Shown: positions 8,013 through 15,000 of the stretch, one piece after another
How the letters are laid out: every line of letters begins with the position of its first letter
How positions within the stretch are numbered: the stretch's first letter is position 1
Origin: JAPLXD01 sp041662765
GTDB lineage: Bacteria; Patescibacteriota; Minisyncoccia; Moranbacterales; UBA11712
Assembly (NCBI GenBank): GCA_041662765.1
Contig: JBAZRT010000002.1
Span: 1-45,016 of the forward strand
Direction: 5' to 3'
DNA: 45,016 nt
The notes under the pieces: generated by a model
Database searches by the model: none
The model's input: only the letters and a program-made list of their open reading frames with translations
What the model was told of the DNA's origin: nothing
Made by a program: the position numbers and the translations under genes

Positions 8013-8065
8013 GTTAACGAGTTCCAATCACAATTTCCCCCTATTTGTGATTGGAACTCGTTAAC
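8013..8065. repeat. 21-bp perfect hairpin with C-rich loop
   Basis: Arm 1 at 8013-8033 (starts GTTAACGAGTTCC) is exactly complementary to arm 2 at 8045-8065 (ends GGAACTCGTTAAC). The 11-base loop is TTTCCCCCTAT. A perfect stem of this length is far beyond chance. It begins about 18 bases after the predicted transcription start at 7995. There is no T run after it, so it is not a simple terminator. Confidence 0.9.
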
Positions 8066-8142
8066 TTCTCTATAACTATCTTTTCCCAACGTGGAAGGGT
8101 AAAAAACAAAAATAAACATTTTTGTGAAATTTTTAAAAATTA

Positions 8143-8205
8143 CCCCGCACGATCTCTTCGTCAATACTCAGCGCAGAAGCTGGTTGGCGAGAAAATCGTG
8201 CGGGG
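8143..8205. repeat. ACCCC-ended inverted-repeat element, copy 2
   Basis: Perfect 11-bp arms CCCCGCACGAT (8143-8153) and ATCGTGCGGGG (8195-8205). Weaker pairing continues inward (TTCG with CGAG), and there is a CAGC/GCTG hairpin at the tip (about 8170-8183). It is related to copy 1 (6461-6541) by the shared CCCC(a)GCAC end and to copy 3 (40878-40941) by ACCCCG. On the minus strand it is followed by TAATTTTT and could act as a weak terminator. Confidence 0.6.
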
Positions 8206-8336
8206 AAAAAATAAAAAGCAAAAATAACAAGGTTCTTTCAACCGTAGAGAGGTTATACGATAACAGACGACATGTACACAAAATGTATGTCGCCGTATGA
8301 CACTCTATGCGCTTTCACCCGGCGCAGGTTCTCGGC

Positions 8337-8413
8337 TTTGACATACTGGTATATGTCAAACACCGGGCGCTGCCGCCACTTAATATTTTTTGCGGGCGCT
8401 TGCAGCGCCCGGT
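8337..8413 (+). promoter_or_regulatory. mutually exclusive stems near the 3' end of the candidate ncRNA
   Basis: A 9-bp stem TTTGACATA/TATGTCAAA (8337-8360) is followed by two competing pairings. One joins ACCGGGCGCTGC (8362-8373) to GCAGCGCCCGGT (8402-8413), 12 bp perfect. The other is the local hairpin GGGCGCT-TGC-AGCGCCC (8394-8410). They share bases 8402-8410, so only one can form. Such alternatives are the hallmark of RNA switches, but may also be folding fortuity in a palindrome-rich stretch. Confidence 0.45.
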
Positions 8414-8450
8414 ATCAGATATTTTCAAAAACCTAGTCAGAAAGAAACAG

Positions 8451-8473
8451 ACGGCCTTCAAGGGCGTTTTTTT
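8451..8473 (+). terminator. Rho-independent terminator before yraN
   Basis: The stem ACGGCC/GGGCGT with one bulge is followed directly by seven T (8467-8473). It lies 30 bases before the yraN ATG and closes the non-coding transcript that starts near 7995. Confidence 0.6.
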
Positions 8474-8503
8474 GTTGCCGAAAATATACTATGATTGAAA
8501 CAT

Positions 8504-8899
8504 ATGTTTCAACCGAATCAATTCAAAGAAATCGGCAATCTTGGCGAACGGATCGCGGCCAACTATCTCAAAGCGCGTGGATGTGAAATCCTTGAGATGA
8601 ATTTTGAAAACAACTTTGGATATCGGATTGGAGAAATTGACGTCGTCGCCCGCGACCTGAAGAACAATGAAATAATTTTTGCCGAAGTAAAAACCCGCCG
8701 GAGAGGAACAATCAATTCGTCATCGCCGGAACTTGCCATCAGCCGGGCAAAATACAGAAAACTCTCAAAAATAATTTCCGCATACCTCAGAAAAAACAAC
8801 CTGCAGAGCTCAACTTACCGCCTCGATGCCATTGCGATCGAACTCGATATGAAGTCGCGCAAAGCGAATTTGAGGCACTTGAAGTGCATTTATTATTGA
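8504..8899 (+). CDS. yraN: YraN/UPF0102 family putative endonuclease
   Basis: 131 residues, usual for the family. The restriction-endonuclease-like core is visible: GNLGERIAANYLKARGCEIL (11-30), then RIGEIDVVARD (41-51) and IIFAEVKTRRRG (58-69). This gives candidate metal ligands E44, D46 and E61 with K63. The ATG at 8504 is preferred to an in-frame TTG at 8495. A TATACT (8485-8490) close upstream could give a very short leader. UPF0102 proteins often sit beside replication or repair genes, but their role is not settled. Confidence 0.9.
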   Translation: MFQPNQFKEIGNLGERIAANYLKARGCEILEMNFENNFGYRIGEIDVVARDLKNNEIIFAEVKTRRRGTINSSSPELAISRAKYRKLSKIISAYLRKNNLQSSTYRLDAIAIELDMKSRKANLRHLKCIYY

Positions 8900-8908
8900 T
8901 GCTATACT
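8879..8908 (+). promoter_or_regulatory. extended -10 promoter for the DksA-like gene
   Basis: TTGAAG, 18-base spacer, TGC-TATACT with the extended TGn motif. It predicts transcription from about 8915 with a leader of about 24 bases. The -35 sits inside the end of yraN and within the palindrome GCACTTgAAGTGC. Confidence 0.55.
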
Positions 8909-8938
8909 TTAATCAATGTTTAATCCTAATCCAAACCC

Positions 8939-9298
8939 ATGATCAACTCGCAATTTCAGGAGGAACTCAAGCAGAGACTTCTCGAAGAAAAAAAGAGGAT
9001 TGAAAAAACTCTCTCCGGAACTGAAACTGTAAAAGAGGGAACTGATCGAGAATATGAAACAACCTTTCCGGAGGTCGATCGCGATGAAGAGGCCAACGCC
9101 GATGAAATGGATATGTATGAGAGCAATCTCGCCGCTGACGAAACAATGAAATCGGAACTTGAAAAAATAGAAAAAGCTTTCGCGGCAATGGACGCCGGCA
9201 CTTATGGCTTTTGCAAAAACTGCCAAAAGGAAATTCCCATTGAACGGCTCCGCGCCTATCCGCAGGCGGACACTTGCATCGATTGTGACGGAAAATAA
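8939..9298 (+). CDS. TraR/DksA-type zinc-finger protein
   Basis: 119 residues. An N-terminal coiled-coil-like charged half (residues 5-85) leads to a C4 zinc finger, CKNC (C92, C95) and CIDC (C113, C116), with YGFCKNCQKEIPIERL typical of the DksA/TraR family. DksA proteins reach into the RNA polymerase secondary channel through the coiled-coil tip and tune initiation with ppGpp. The acidic segment DREYETTFPEVDRDEEAN replaces the canonical DxxDxA tip, so a DksA-like effect on transcription is only possible, not shown. It is followed at 21 bases by lspA. Confidence 0.88.
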   Translation: MINSQFQEELKQRLLEEKKRIEKTLSGTETVKEGTDREYETTFPEVDRDEEANADEMDMYESNLAADETMKSELEKIEKAFAAMDAGTYGFCKNCQKEIPIERLRAYPQADTCIDCDGK

Positions 9299-9319
9299 AT
9301 TTTATTTAAGGAGGAAGGA

Positions 9320-9709
9320 ATGAAATCAAACGCAAAAATATTTTTTCTTTTTGCCGCTCTTGTCGCTCTCGATCAGTTCGCGAAACATATTTTTTCCGCC
9401 TCTATTTGCAATCAAAATATCGCCTGGAGCATTCCAATCGCTCCGGGGATTTTTTATTTTGTCTGGGTGGTCATCATCGGATTTCTGATTTTCCTGGTTT
9501 TCAAGGTCAACCTTTATTATCAAAAAATTTTTTTGGCACTCATTTTCTCCGGAGCCATTTCCAACATAATCGACAGAATTCGTTTGGGATGCGTTGTTGA
9601 TTATATTGATCTCAAATTTTTTCCCGTATTTAATTTGGCAGACATTTATATTACAGTAGGAGCAATATTAATTCTGCTAAGCATGAGGAAAAATAAGAAC
9701 AGCAGATAA
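9320..9709 (+). CDS. lspA: lipoprotein signal peptidase (signal peptidase II)
   Basis: 129 residues, shorter than the usual 150-170, with four predicted membrane helices. It cleaves lipoprotein signal peptides in the membrane. The aspartyl-protease pair is present: D85 in SNIIDRIRLG and D108 in FNLADIYITVG; the N-terminal ALDQFAKH (about 16-23) also fits. The loop between helices 1 and 2 is shortened. One of the few genes here with a strong Shine-Dalgarno (GGAGGAAGG just before the ATG). Its presence implies that this organism matures lipoproteins. Confidence 0.92.
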   Translation: MKSNAKIFFLFAALVALDQFAKHIFSASICNQNIAWSIPIAPGIFYFVWVVIIGFLIFLVFKVNLYYQKIFLALIFSGAISNIIDRIRLGCVVDYIDLKFFPVFNLADIYITVGAILILLSMRKNKNSR

Positions 9710-9735
9710 TAAATACCAGATACAAAATACAAAAA

Positions 9736-11262
9736 ATGTCCTCAAAAGTTTTCAGCGCCACAACTCTTGGTCTCACCAGCCACTTGGTCGAAGTTGAAGT
9801 CGACACGCATCCGGGTATGTATGTTTTTTCGATCGTGGGACTCCCTGACGCGACAATCAAAGAGTCCAAGGACCGCGTGAACGCCGCTATAAAAAATTGC
9901 GGATTCAAACCGCCCCATATGTGCGGACACGTGACAGTCAACCTCGCTCCGGCAGACATCCGCAAAGAAGGGCCTCTTTATGATCTTCCGATCGCGCTTG
10001 GATTTCTGCTCACGACAAAGCAAATCGATTTTGACGCCAAGGGAAAACTGTTCGTCGGCGAACTTTCTCTTGACGGGAATATTCGTCCGGTGAACGGAGT
10101 GCTTCCGATCGCGATGATGGCCAAAGAAAAAAACCTCGGCGAAATTTTCGTTCCCCGCCAAAACGCAAGCGAGGCAGGCATCGTGAAAGGCCTCCGAGTC
10201 ATTCCGGTTGAAAATTTCAAAGAACTCTTTTCGCATCTTTTGGGAGAGAAAAAGATCGCTCCGCATCCCGAACAGGATTTGAAAGAACTATTCGAACCGC
10301 GAAGCTACCATTTTGATATGGCCCACGTGAAGGGACAGGAACACGCCAAACGCGCGCTCGAGATCGCTGCGGCCGGCGCGCATAATATTCTTTTTTCCGG
10401 ACCACCCGGATCAGGAAAAACGCTTCTCGCCAAAACTTTTCCCTCTATCATGCCGCCGCTCACTTTTCCGGAGGCGCTTGAGATCACCAAAATTTTTTCG
10501 ATTGCCGGAAAACTGCCGCGTGAAGTTGCTCTTGTTTCAGAGCGTCCTTTCCGCTCTCCGCACCACAGCGCTTCCGCCGTTTCTTTGGTTGGCGGCGGAC
10601 AATTCCCCAGGCCGGGAGAAATCAGCCTTGCGCATCGCGGAGTTTTGTTTCTGGACGAGTTTCCCGAATTTTCCCGGATGGTTCTTGAAAATTTGCGCCA
10701 GCCTCTTGAGGATGGAACTATTTCCGTTTCGCGCGCCCAAGCCACATTTTCATTTCCGTCCCGCTTCACTTTGATCGCCGCGATGAATCCTTGTCCCTGC
10801 GGAAACGCGACCGACCCCGAAAAATTGTGCGCTTGCTCTCCATCTAGCATCATCAGATATCAACGCAAAATTTCCGGACCAATTCTTGATCGCATCGATA
10901 TCCACATCGAAGTCCCGCGGCTCAAGTTCGATAAGCTGTCGAGCGAAAAAATGGGAGAGTCGAGTACTTCGATCCGAGAGCGAGTCATCGCCGCGCGAGA
11001 AAGACAACAAGCCAGATTCAAAAACATGGACGGCGTGATCACCAACTCCGAAATGTCAAGCCAGCAAATGAAAGAATTTTGCCGCCTCGGAGAAAAAGAG
11101 TTGGAGCTTCTTCGAAAAGCCGTCAACCAGCTCCAACTTTCGGCAAGAGCCTATCACAGGATAATAAAAATCGCCCGGACCATCGCCGACCTCGCCGGAA
11201 GCGAAAACATCGCCCTGCCCCACCTCGCCGAAGCGATCCAGTATCGGCAACGGCAGGCATGA
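9736..11262 (+). CDS. comM: YifB/ComM family Mg-chelatase-like AAA+ ATPase
   Basis: 508 residues, full length. It has an N-terminal Lon-like fold (MSSKVFSATTLGL…VEVDTHPG, 1-175), an AAA+ domain with Walker A GPPGSGKT (about 222-229) and Walker B VLFLDEFPEF, and a CPCGNxTDxxxxCxC zinc site (about 353-367). The C-terminal Mg-chelatase region contains LSARAYHRIIKIARTIADL. In naturally transformable bacteria ComM is a hexameric branch-migration helicase that extends incoming DNA into the chromosome. Its presence is compatible with DNA uptake by this organism, but not proof. Confidence 0.95.
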   Translation: MSSKVFSATTLGLTSHLVEVEVDTHPGMYVFSIVGLPDATIKESKDRVNAAIKNCGFKPPHMCGHVTVNLAPADIRKEGPLYDLPIALGFLLTTKQIDFDAKGKLFVGELSLDGNIRPVNGVLPIAMMAKEKNLGEIFVPRQNASEAGIVKGLRVIPVENFKELFSHLLGEKKIAPHPEQDLKELFEPRSYHFDMAHVKGQEHAKRALEIAAAGAHNILFSGPPGSGKTLLAKTFPSIMPPLTFPEALEITKIFSIAGKLPREVALVSERPFRSPHHSASAVSLVGGGQFPRPGEISLAHRGVLFLDEFPEFSRMVLENLRQPLEDGTISVSRAQATFSFPSRFTLIAAMNPCPCGNATDPEKLCACSPSSIIRYQRKISGPILDRIDIHIEVPRLKFDKLSSEKMGESSTSIRERVIAARERQQARFKNMDGVITNSEMSSQQMKEFCRLGEKELELLRKAVNQLQLSARAYHRIIKIARTIADLAGSENIALPHLAEAIQYRQRQA

Positions 11263-11285
11263 AGCCGGGCTTTTTCTTTTTTTCG
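11250..11285 (+). terminator. possible terminator overlapping the comM stop
   Basis: GGC-ATGAA-GCC, extended with mismatches, is followed by TTTTTCTTTTTTT. The short stem overlaps the TGA stop. The T run is strong but the stem is weak. Confidence 0.4.
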
Positions 11286-11325
11286 AAATAGTGTATATTA
11301 TACAGCTAGTTATGGCTGTTTTCTT

Positions 11326-12261
11326 ATGAAGAAAAAAATCTCAATATTGCTTCTGTTTTTCGCAATTGCCGCCGTTTTGTATTTTTTTTGGCCGTTTGGC
11401 AAAAAGAGTTTTGACGTCAAAAAACCGTTTGCAGTTGGCATCACTGACAACGGAAACTATTTTGCAACCGCGGTGTCGGCGGCAACTGTTTCCGATCTTC
11501 TCGCCGAAAAAAATATAACTTTGGATGAAAAGGACTATATTTTCCCCGCGCCTGATGCGAAAATTTTTCCGGGATCAAAGATCGTCATCCGACGAGCATT
11601 GCCGATCACTATCGAAGTGGATGGAAAGAACATAAAACTGGATACGCTTGGAACAAATGTGCGGGATGCAATAAATGAAGCTGGTATACTTTTGTCGCAC
11701 GCCGACAAAATCACGCCGGATATAAACTCCTTGCTTTCTCCAGACCTCGCCATCAAAATCACTCGGATAAATTTTGAAGAAATAACGCTCGAAGATGATA
11801 TTCCATTTCAGACTGTCGAAAAAGAAGACAATACCGTTCTGTGGAGAAAAAAAGAAACCAAGCAAAAAGGAGAAGAAGGAATTCGGGAGAAAACATACAA
11901 GGTGACATATACCAATGGCAAAGAAACGAATCGCGCGCTACTCGGATCGAAAATAACAAAACAGCCGGTTTCGCAGATCGAAGTCACGGGTACGAAAATC
12001 ATCGTCGGAAAAGTCCAGTCGGGGGACGCGACATGGTATGTAAACGGCGATGATCTCACTTGTGCAAGCCTCACTTTTGCATTCGGAAAATATCTGCGCG
12101 TGACAAACCGATCCACTGGAAAATCGGTGATCGTGCAAGTGAACGACTCCGGACCCTACGGCAAAGGCCGCGTGATCGACCTCAACAAAAAAGCTTTCCA
12201 AAAGATCGGAGATATTGGCGCGGGAGTGATTAATGTAAAAGTGGAAGAAATTTTAAATTGA
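11326..12261 (+). CDS. DUF348/G5/RlpA-like cell-wall protein (YabE-like)
   Basis: 311 residues. An N-terminal membrane anchor or signal (5-24) is followed by two DUF348 repeats (about 35-90 and 90-145, e.g. ITIEVDGKNIKLDTLGTNV), a G5 domain (about 150-225, with EEGIREKTYKVTYTNGKE) and a C-terminal RlpA-like double-psi barrel (about 230-310). The barrel shows GDATWY, FGKYLRVTNRSTGKSVIVQVNDSGPY and RVIDLN. This architecture matches YabE/Rpf-type enzymes, predicted to cut peptidoglycan glycan strands. The usual TASG segment of RlpA is changed (DDLTCASLTF), with a lone cysteine, so activity is uncertain. It ends six bases before the rsmA ATG. Confidence 0.85.
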   Translation: MKKKISILLLFFAIAAVLYFFWPFGKKSFDVKKPFAVGITDNGNYFATAVSAATVSDLLAEKNITLDEKDYIFPAPDAKIFPGSKIVIRRALPITIEVDGKNIKLDTLGTNVRDAINEAGILLSHADKITPDINSLLSPDLAIKITRINFEEITLEDDIPFQTVEKEDNTVLWRKKETKQKGEEGIREKTYKVTYTNGKETNRALLGSKITKQPVSQIEVTGTKIIVGKVQSGDATWYVNGDDLTCASLTFAFGKYLRVTNRSTGKSVIVQVNDSGPYGKGRVIDLNKKAFQKIGDIGAGVINVKVEEILN

Positions 12262-12266
12262 ATTTT

Positions 12267-13037
12267 ATGCCAACAAAACTCGGTCAAAATTTTCTCACCG
12301 ACGAAAATATAGCCCGACAAATCGTAGAGTCGGCGGACTTGTTTTCCTCCGACAATGTTCTTGAAATAGGTCCGGGAAAGGGGATTTTGACGAAACATCT
12401 AGCTGCCTCGAATGCCCGTGTTTTGGCGATTGAAATTGACCAGAGATTGATCGAGTCGCTCCAGAAAAACTTCAAAAATATAGCGGTTATTGAAGGCGAT
12501 ATTTTGAAAATAAATCTGCCGAAGTTGATCGAAGAAAATAATTTTCAAAAATACAAAGTTGTCGCCAATTTGCCGTATTATATCACTTCCAAAATATTGC
12601 GCTTATTTCTCGAAACAAAATACCCGCCGCAGGAAATGATTTTGATGGTCCAAAAAGAAGTCGGAGAAAGGATTGTCGCGCTTGATGGAAAGGAAAGTAT
12701 ACTATCCATATCGATAAAATTTTATGCCGAGCCGGAAATACTTTTCGAAGTTGGAAAAGAAAATTTCGAGCCTGCGCCTGCCGTTGATTCAGTCGTGATC
12801 AGAATAAAAAGAAAAAGAAATATTCCGGAGGTGGATATCCAGAAATTTTTTTCTCTTGTAAAGGCAGGATTTTCGGCAAAACGAAAAATGTTTGCCAACA
12901 ATCTATCTACGAGTTTTCATGTTCCGAAAGAAAATATTTCCAAAACGCTAAAAAAAATCGGCCTTGATCCGACAGTGAGAGCGGAAAAATTGAAGGTGAA
13001 AGATTGGATGAGCCTCTGCGATAATTTTGAGTTTTGA
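12267..13037 (+). CDS. rsmA: 16S rRNA dimethyladenosine transferase (KsgA)
   Basis: 256 residues from ATG 12267 (MPTKLGQNFL, the family N-terminus); an in-frame TTG nine bases upstream is unlikely. It dimethylates two adjacent adenines near the 3' end of 16S rRNA late in 30S maturation, using S-adenosylmethionine. Motif I VLEIGPGKGILT (31-42), the acidic AIEID (54-58), GDIL (77-80) and catalytic NLPYY (101-105) are all intact. The C-terminal helical domain ends about LKVKDWMSLCDNF. Probably co-transcribed with the preceding cell-wall gene. Confidence 0.97.
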   Translation: MPTKLGQNFLTDENIARQIVESADLFSSDNVLEIGPGKGILTKHLAASNARVLAIEIDQRLIESLQKNFKNIAVIEGDILKINLPKLIEENNFQKYKVVANLPYYITSKILRLFLETKYPPQEMILMVQKEVGERIVALDGKESILSISIKFYAEPEILFEVGKENFEPAPAVDSVVIRIKRKRNIPEVDIQKFFSLVKAGFSAKRKMFANNLSTSFHVPKENISKTLKKIGLDPTVRAEKLKVKDWMSLCDNFEF

Positions 13038-13070
13038 AATGATATTTAAGTGCTTCAACGCCATATCATT
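13038..13070. terminator. hairpin between convergent rsmA and ubiA-like genes
   Basis: Perfect 8-bp repeat AATGATAT (13038) and ATATCATT (13063) right after the rsmA stop, between two convergent genes. It is A+T rich and lacks a clear T run, so its role as a two-way terminator is tentative. Confidence 0.35.
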
Positions 13071-13101
13071 CAAAGTCGATCAAAAGTTTGGTCTTCAAAA
13101 T

Positions 13102-14739
13102 TCAAAATTTATTCGCGATATTTATCGCTGGCCAGAAGAGAAGCCAGAATATCGCGATGACATAAAGAAAAAGAAATCCGAACACAAAAATATGCACCCG
13201 GCGGGGCGCGATTTTTTTTGTCTGCAAAATCCAAAAAGAAAGTGCTCCGAGGATCATCGCCGGAAAAAACAAGATCCTGGCGTTAAGCCAGACGACGCTC
13301 AGTGAATATGAAATAAATATGCCCAGGCCGATCGCGAAGCGCGCCCAAGTTTCTCCAAGAAGAACAGGGATCGTCCATACTTCATCCGCCCGATCGCCTT
13401 CAATGTCTTTCAAATCTTTGATCGGAAGGGAAATCATAAAGGCTATTATCAAAAGCCAAAAAATTTGATGAGGAAAACGGCTGATGTTTTGTCCGTCGGC
13501 AAGAAGCATGAAGCCGCAGGAAAACAGAAGGGCGAGAGCGAGGGCCGAGATAAGGCTCGCAATAATTGGAAATCTCTTGAGGCGGAACGGCCAACAGGAA
13601 TATATCCAGCCAATAACTTGATAGGCAATGATCACAAGGAAGAACTTCACTCCAACAGTGATCGCAAGAATAAGAGAAAAAACAAAACATATCCAGAAAA
13701 GCTGGCGATAATCTTCGCTCATTACCTCTCCCGTTGCAAGCGGCCGCTGTTTGTTCGTCATTTTATCAATTTCCAGATCAATTTGATCATTGAGAAATAC
13801 TGAAGCCATCCAAGCAAAAATAGCCGCCAGTATCAAATTCGCAATTGCGAAGAAAGAAAAGACGTTGATGTCCAAATTACCCGGAAAATAGAAAGCGCCC
13901 AAGCCCGCCCCGGTCAAGATAAGCCCCGCGTGAATCATGATCTGGATCCAGCGAATATTTCGCACAACAGGCCAAAATTTTTCTCTGAAGCACAGCCAAA
14001 AAAAGAAAACCGCAATAAAAACCAATAAAAATGCATAAATCAAATTCATCTTGACATTGAGAGCATTCATGAAATCCGTTTCGACTATGGAAAAATAGCT
14101 TGCCGGAGTGAGAAAAAGTCCAGCAATATCAAAACTTTCGACCGAAAAAACATTCTTTTTCGGCAAAAAATATAAATAAGCAAGCCAAGAGGGAAAAGAA
14201 CCCAGAAAAAACAAAATGACATAGGTTGCTGCTCCCGCCAGAAGGGCTCTTATTGCAACTTTTTGCTTTATATAAGTATATATCATGACAAATACGATCG
14301 CCAACGCCACCTCGACCCGCACGCCATAGGTGATTCCAATGCTCGCGTTATCCCCAAAAAACGTCAAAAAGCGTACAAATATGCCTTTCAGGCTGTCAAA
14401 AGCGTAAAAACTCCAACAAAAGTTCTGCCCGCACCATATTTTGTCAATAATCGGCGGAAAAATAACTAGCAAAAATCCCCAGAGAAGCACGTTGGCCACC
14501 TTTTTTAGGCTTTTTCTGAGCCAAAAAGAGAGAAACAAAAGGATGGTGAGATATGAGACGGCAAAAAACAGAAAAGCAGCCAGAGCCGAACCGATGAAAA
14601 AAGCAAGCGATTTGTCCTCAAAACCCAAAAGAAGGCTCTCTCCAAGCACTCGAAGAGCAATAATCGCAGAAAAAGCGGTCAGCCAACCGGTAAGAGTGAG
14701 GGGATAGTCTTCAATTTTGGAAAGGAATTTTTGAAGCAT
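13102..14739 (-). CDS. large UbiA-family prenyltransferase-like membrane protein
   Basis: 545 residues from ATG 14739. A longer frame starting at 14835 would be translated through the repeat element at 14748-14858 and is rejected. The C-terminal half (about 285-545) is UbiA-like with both aspartate-rich motifs: NDQIDLEID (about 315-323, followed by NKQRPLATG) and DLKDIEGDRAD (near 440). UbiA enzymes transfer prenyl chains onto aromatic or glycerol-phosphate acceptors within the membrane. The first 280 residues add about seven hydrophobic segments that I do not recognise, making it nearly twice the usual size. The substrate cannot be named. Confidence 0.82.
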   Translation of the reverse strand: MLQKFLSKIEDYPLTLTGWLTAFSAIIALRVLGESLLLGFEDKSLAFFIGSALAAFLFFAVSYLTILLFLSFWLRKSLKKVANVLLWGFLLVIFPPIIDKIWCGQNFCWSFYAFDSLKGIFVRFLTFFGDNASIGITYGVRVEVALAIVFVMIYTYIKQKVAIRALLAGAATYVILFFLGSFPSWLAYLYFLPKKNVFSVESFDIAGLFLTPASYFSIVETDFMNALNVKMNLIYAFLLVFIAVFFFWLCFREKFWPVVRNIRWIQIMIHAGLILTGAGLGAFYFPGNLDINVFSFFAIANLILAAIFAWMASVFLNDQIDLEIDKMTNKQRPLATGEVMSEDYRQLFWICFVFSLILAITVGVKFFLVIIAYQVIGWIYSCWPFRLKRFPIIASLISALALALLFSCGFMLLADGQNISRFPHQIFWLLIIAFMISLPIKDLKDIEGDRADEVWTIPVLLGETWARFAIGLGIFISYSLSVVWLNARILFFPAMILGALSFWILQTKKIAPRRVHIFVFGFLFLYVIAIFWLLFWPAINIANKF

Positions 14740-14747
14740 ACATTTAC

Positions 14748-14858
14748 TGTCATTCTGAGCTGAACTGCCGATAGGCAGGAAGCGAAGAATCTCGTGAATC
14801 ACAGCAACTATTGACGGGATCCTTCGTTCCGACAAAATGTCGGAACATCAGGATGACA
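14748..14858. repeat. MITE-like element with TGTCATTCTGAG ends
   Basis: 111 bases bounded by imperfect inverted ends: TGTCATTCTGAG at the left and CATCAGGATGACA at the right. The inner parts GAAGCGAAGAATC and GGATCCTTCG also match as an inverted pair. Inside lie hairpins CTGCCGATAGGCAG and TTCCGACAAAATGTCGGAA. It has no transposase. The end sequence is a widely seen bacterial intergenic repeat type (from memory). It sits nine bases upstream of the ubiA-like start and can be read in frame into that gene. Confidence 0.7.
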
Positions 14859-14964
14859 AATTGCTATATTTCAAAATTTATGGCAAGCGGGAATTGAAAA
14901 TTTTGGAAAATAATCTCTCTATAAAAACTAGCATACAATTCAATAACTTATCAACATTTTTTCT

Positions 14965-14993
14965 TTGTTGACACCAAATAATTATGTTATAAT
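14965..14993 (+). promoter_or_regulatory. promoter of the T4SS gene run, leaderless
   Basis: TTGTTG, 17-base spacer, perfect TATAAT. The -10 ends seven bases before the ATG at 15001, so transcription should begin at or next to the A of the start codon. The first mRNA of the cluster would have no leader. No other convincing promoter was seen up to 29003. Confidence 0.65.
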
Positions 14994-15000
14994 CAAACCA

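Larger units (their letters stand above)
7995..8473 (+). ncRNA. candidate structured non-coding RNA, about 480 nt
   Basis: The limits are the promoter at 7960-7988 and the T-run terminator at 8451-8473. Complementary stems fill the transcript in order: CCTTG/CAAGG (7998-8012), a 21-bp perfect hairpin (8013-8065), the 63-base element at 8143-8205, GGTT/AACC (8231-8243), GTTAT/ATAAC (8252-8264), CGACAT/ATGTCG (8268-8292), a 9-bp stem (8337-8360) and 12-bp arms at 8362/8402. No open frame of plausible coding quality fills it. I looked for the sequence signatures of tmRNA, RNase P RNA and SRP RNA and saw none. It could instead be a cluster of palindromic repeats that happens to follow a promoter, or the leader of yraN with a terminator-type switch. 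Confidence 0.4.

Noticed and set aside
7995..8473. Known RNA (tmRNA, RNase P RNA, SRP RNA) in the non-coding stretch
   Set aside because: None of the conserved sequence blocks I know for these RNAs is visible; kept only as an unnamed candidate.
7790..8494. CRISPR array
   Set aside because: The palindromes differ from one another and are not direct repeats with regular spacers; no cas gene is near.
14740..14835. Longer start for the ubiA-like gene
   Set aside because: The added 32 residues are a translation of the MITE-like repeat; the ATG at 14739 is closer to the first hydrophobic helix.
14743..14993. Promoter for the ubiA-like gene on the minus strand
   Set aside because: Several TTGA-like and TATA-like hexamers exist in this A+T-rich stretch but none with acceptable spacing.
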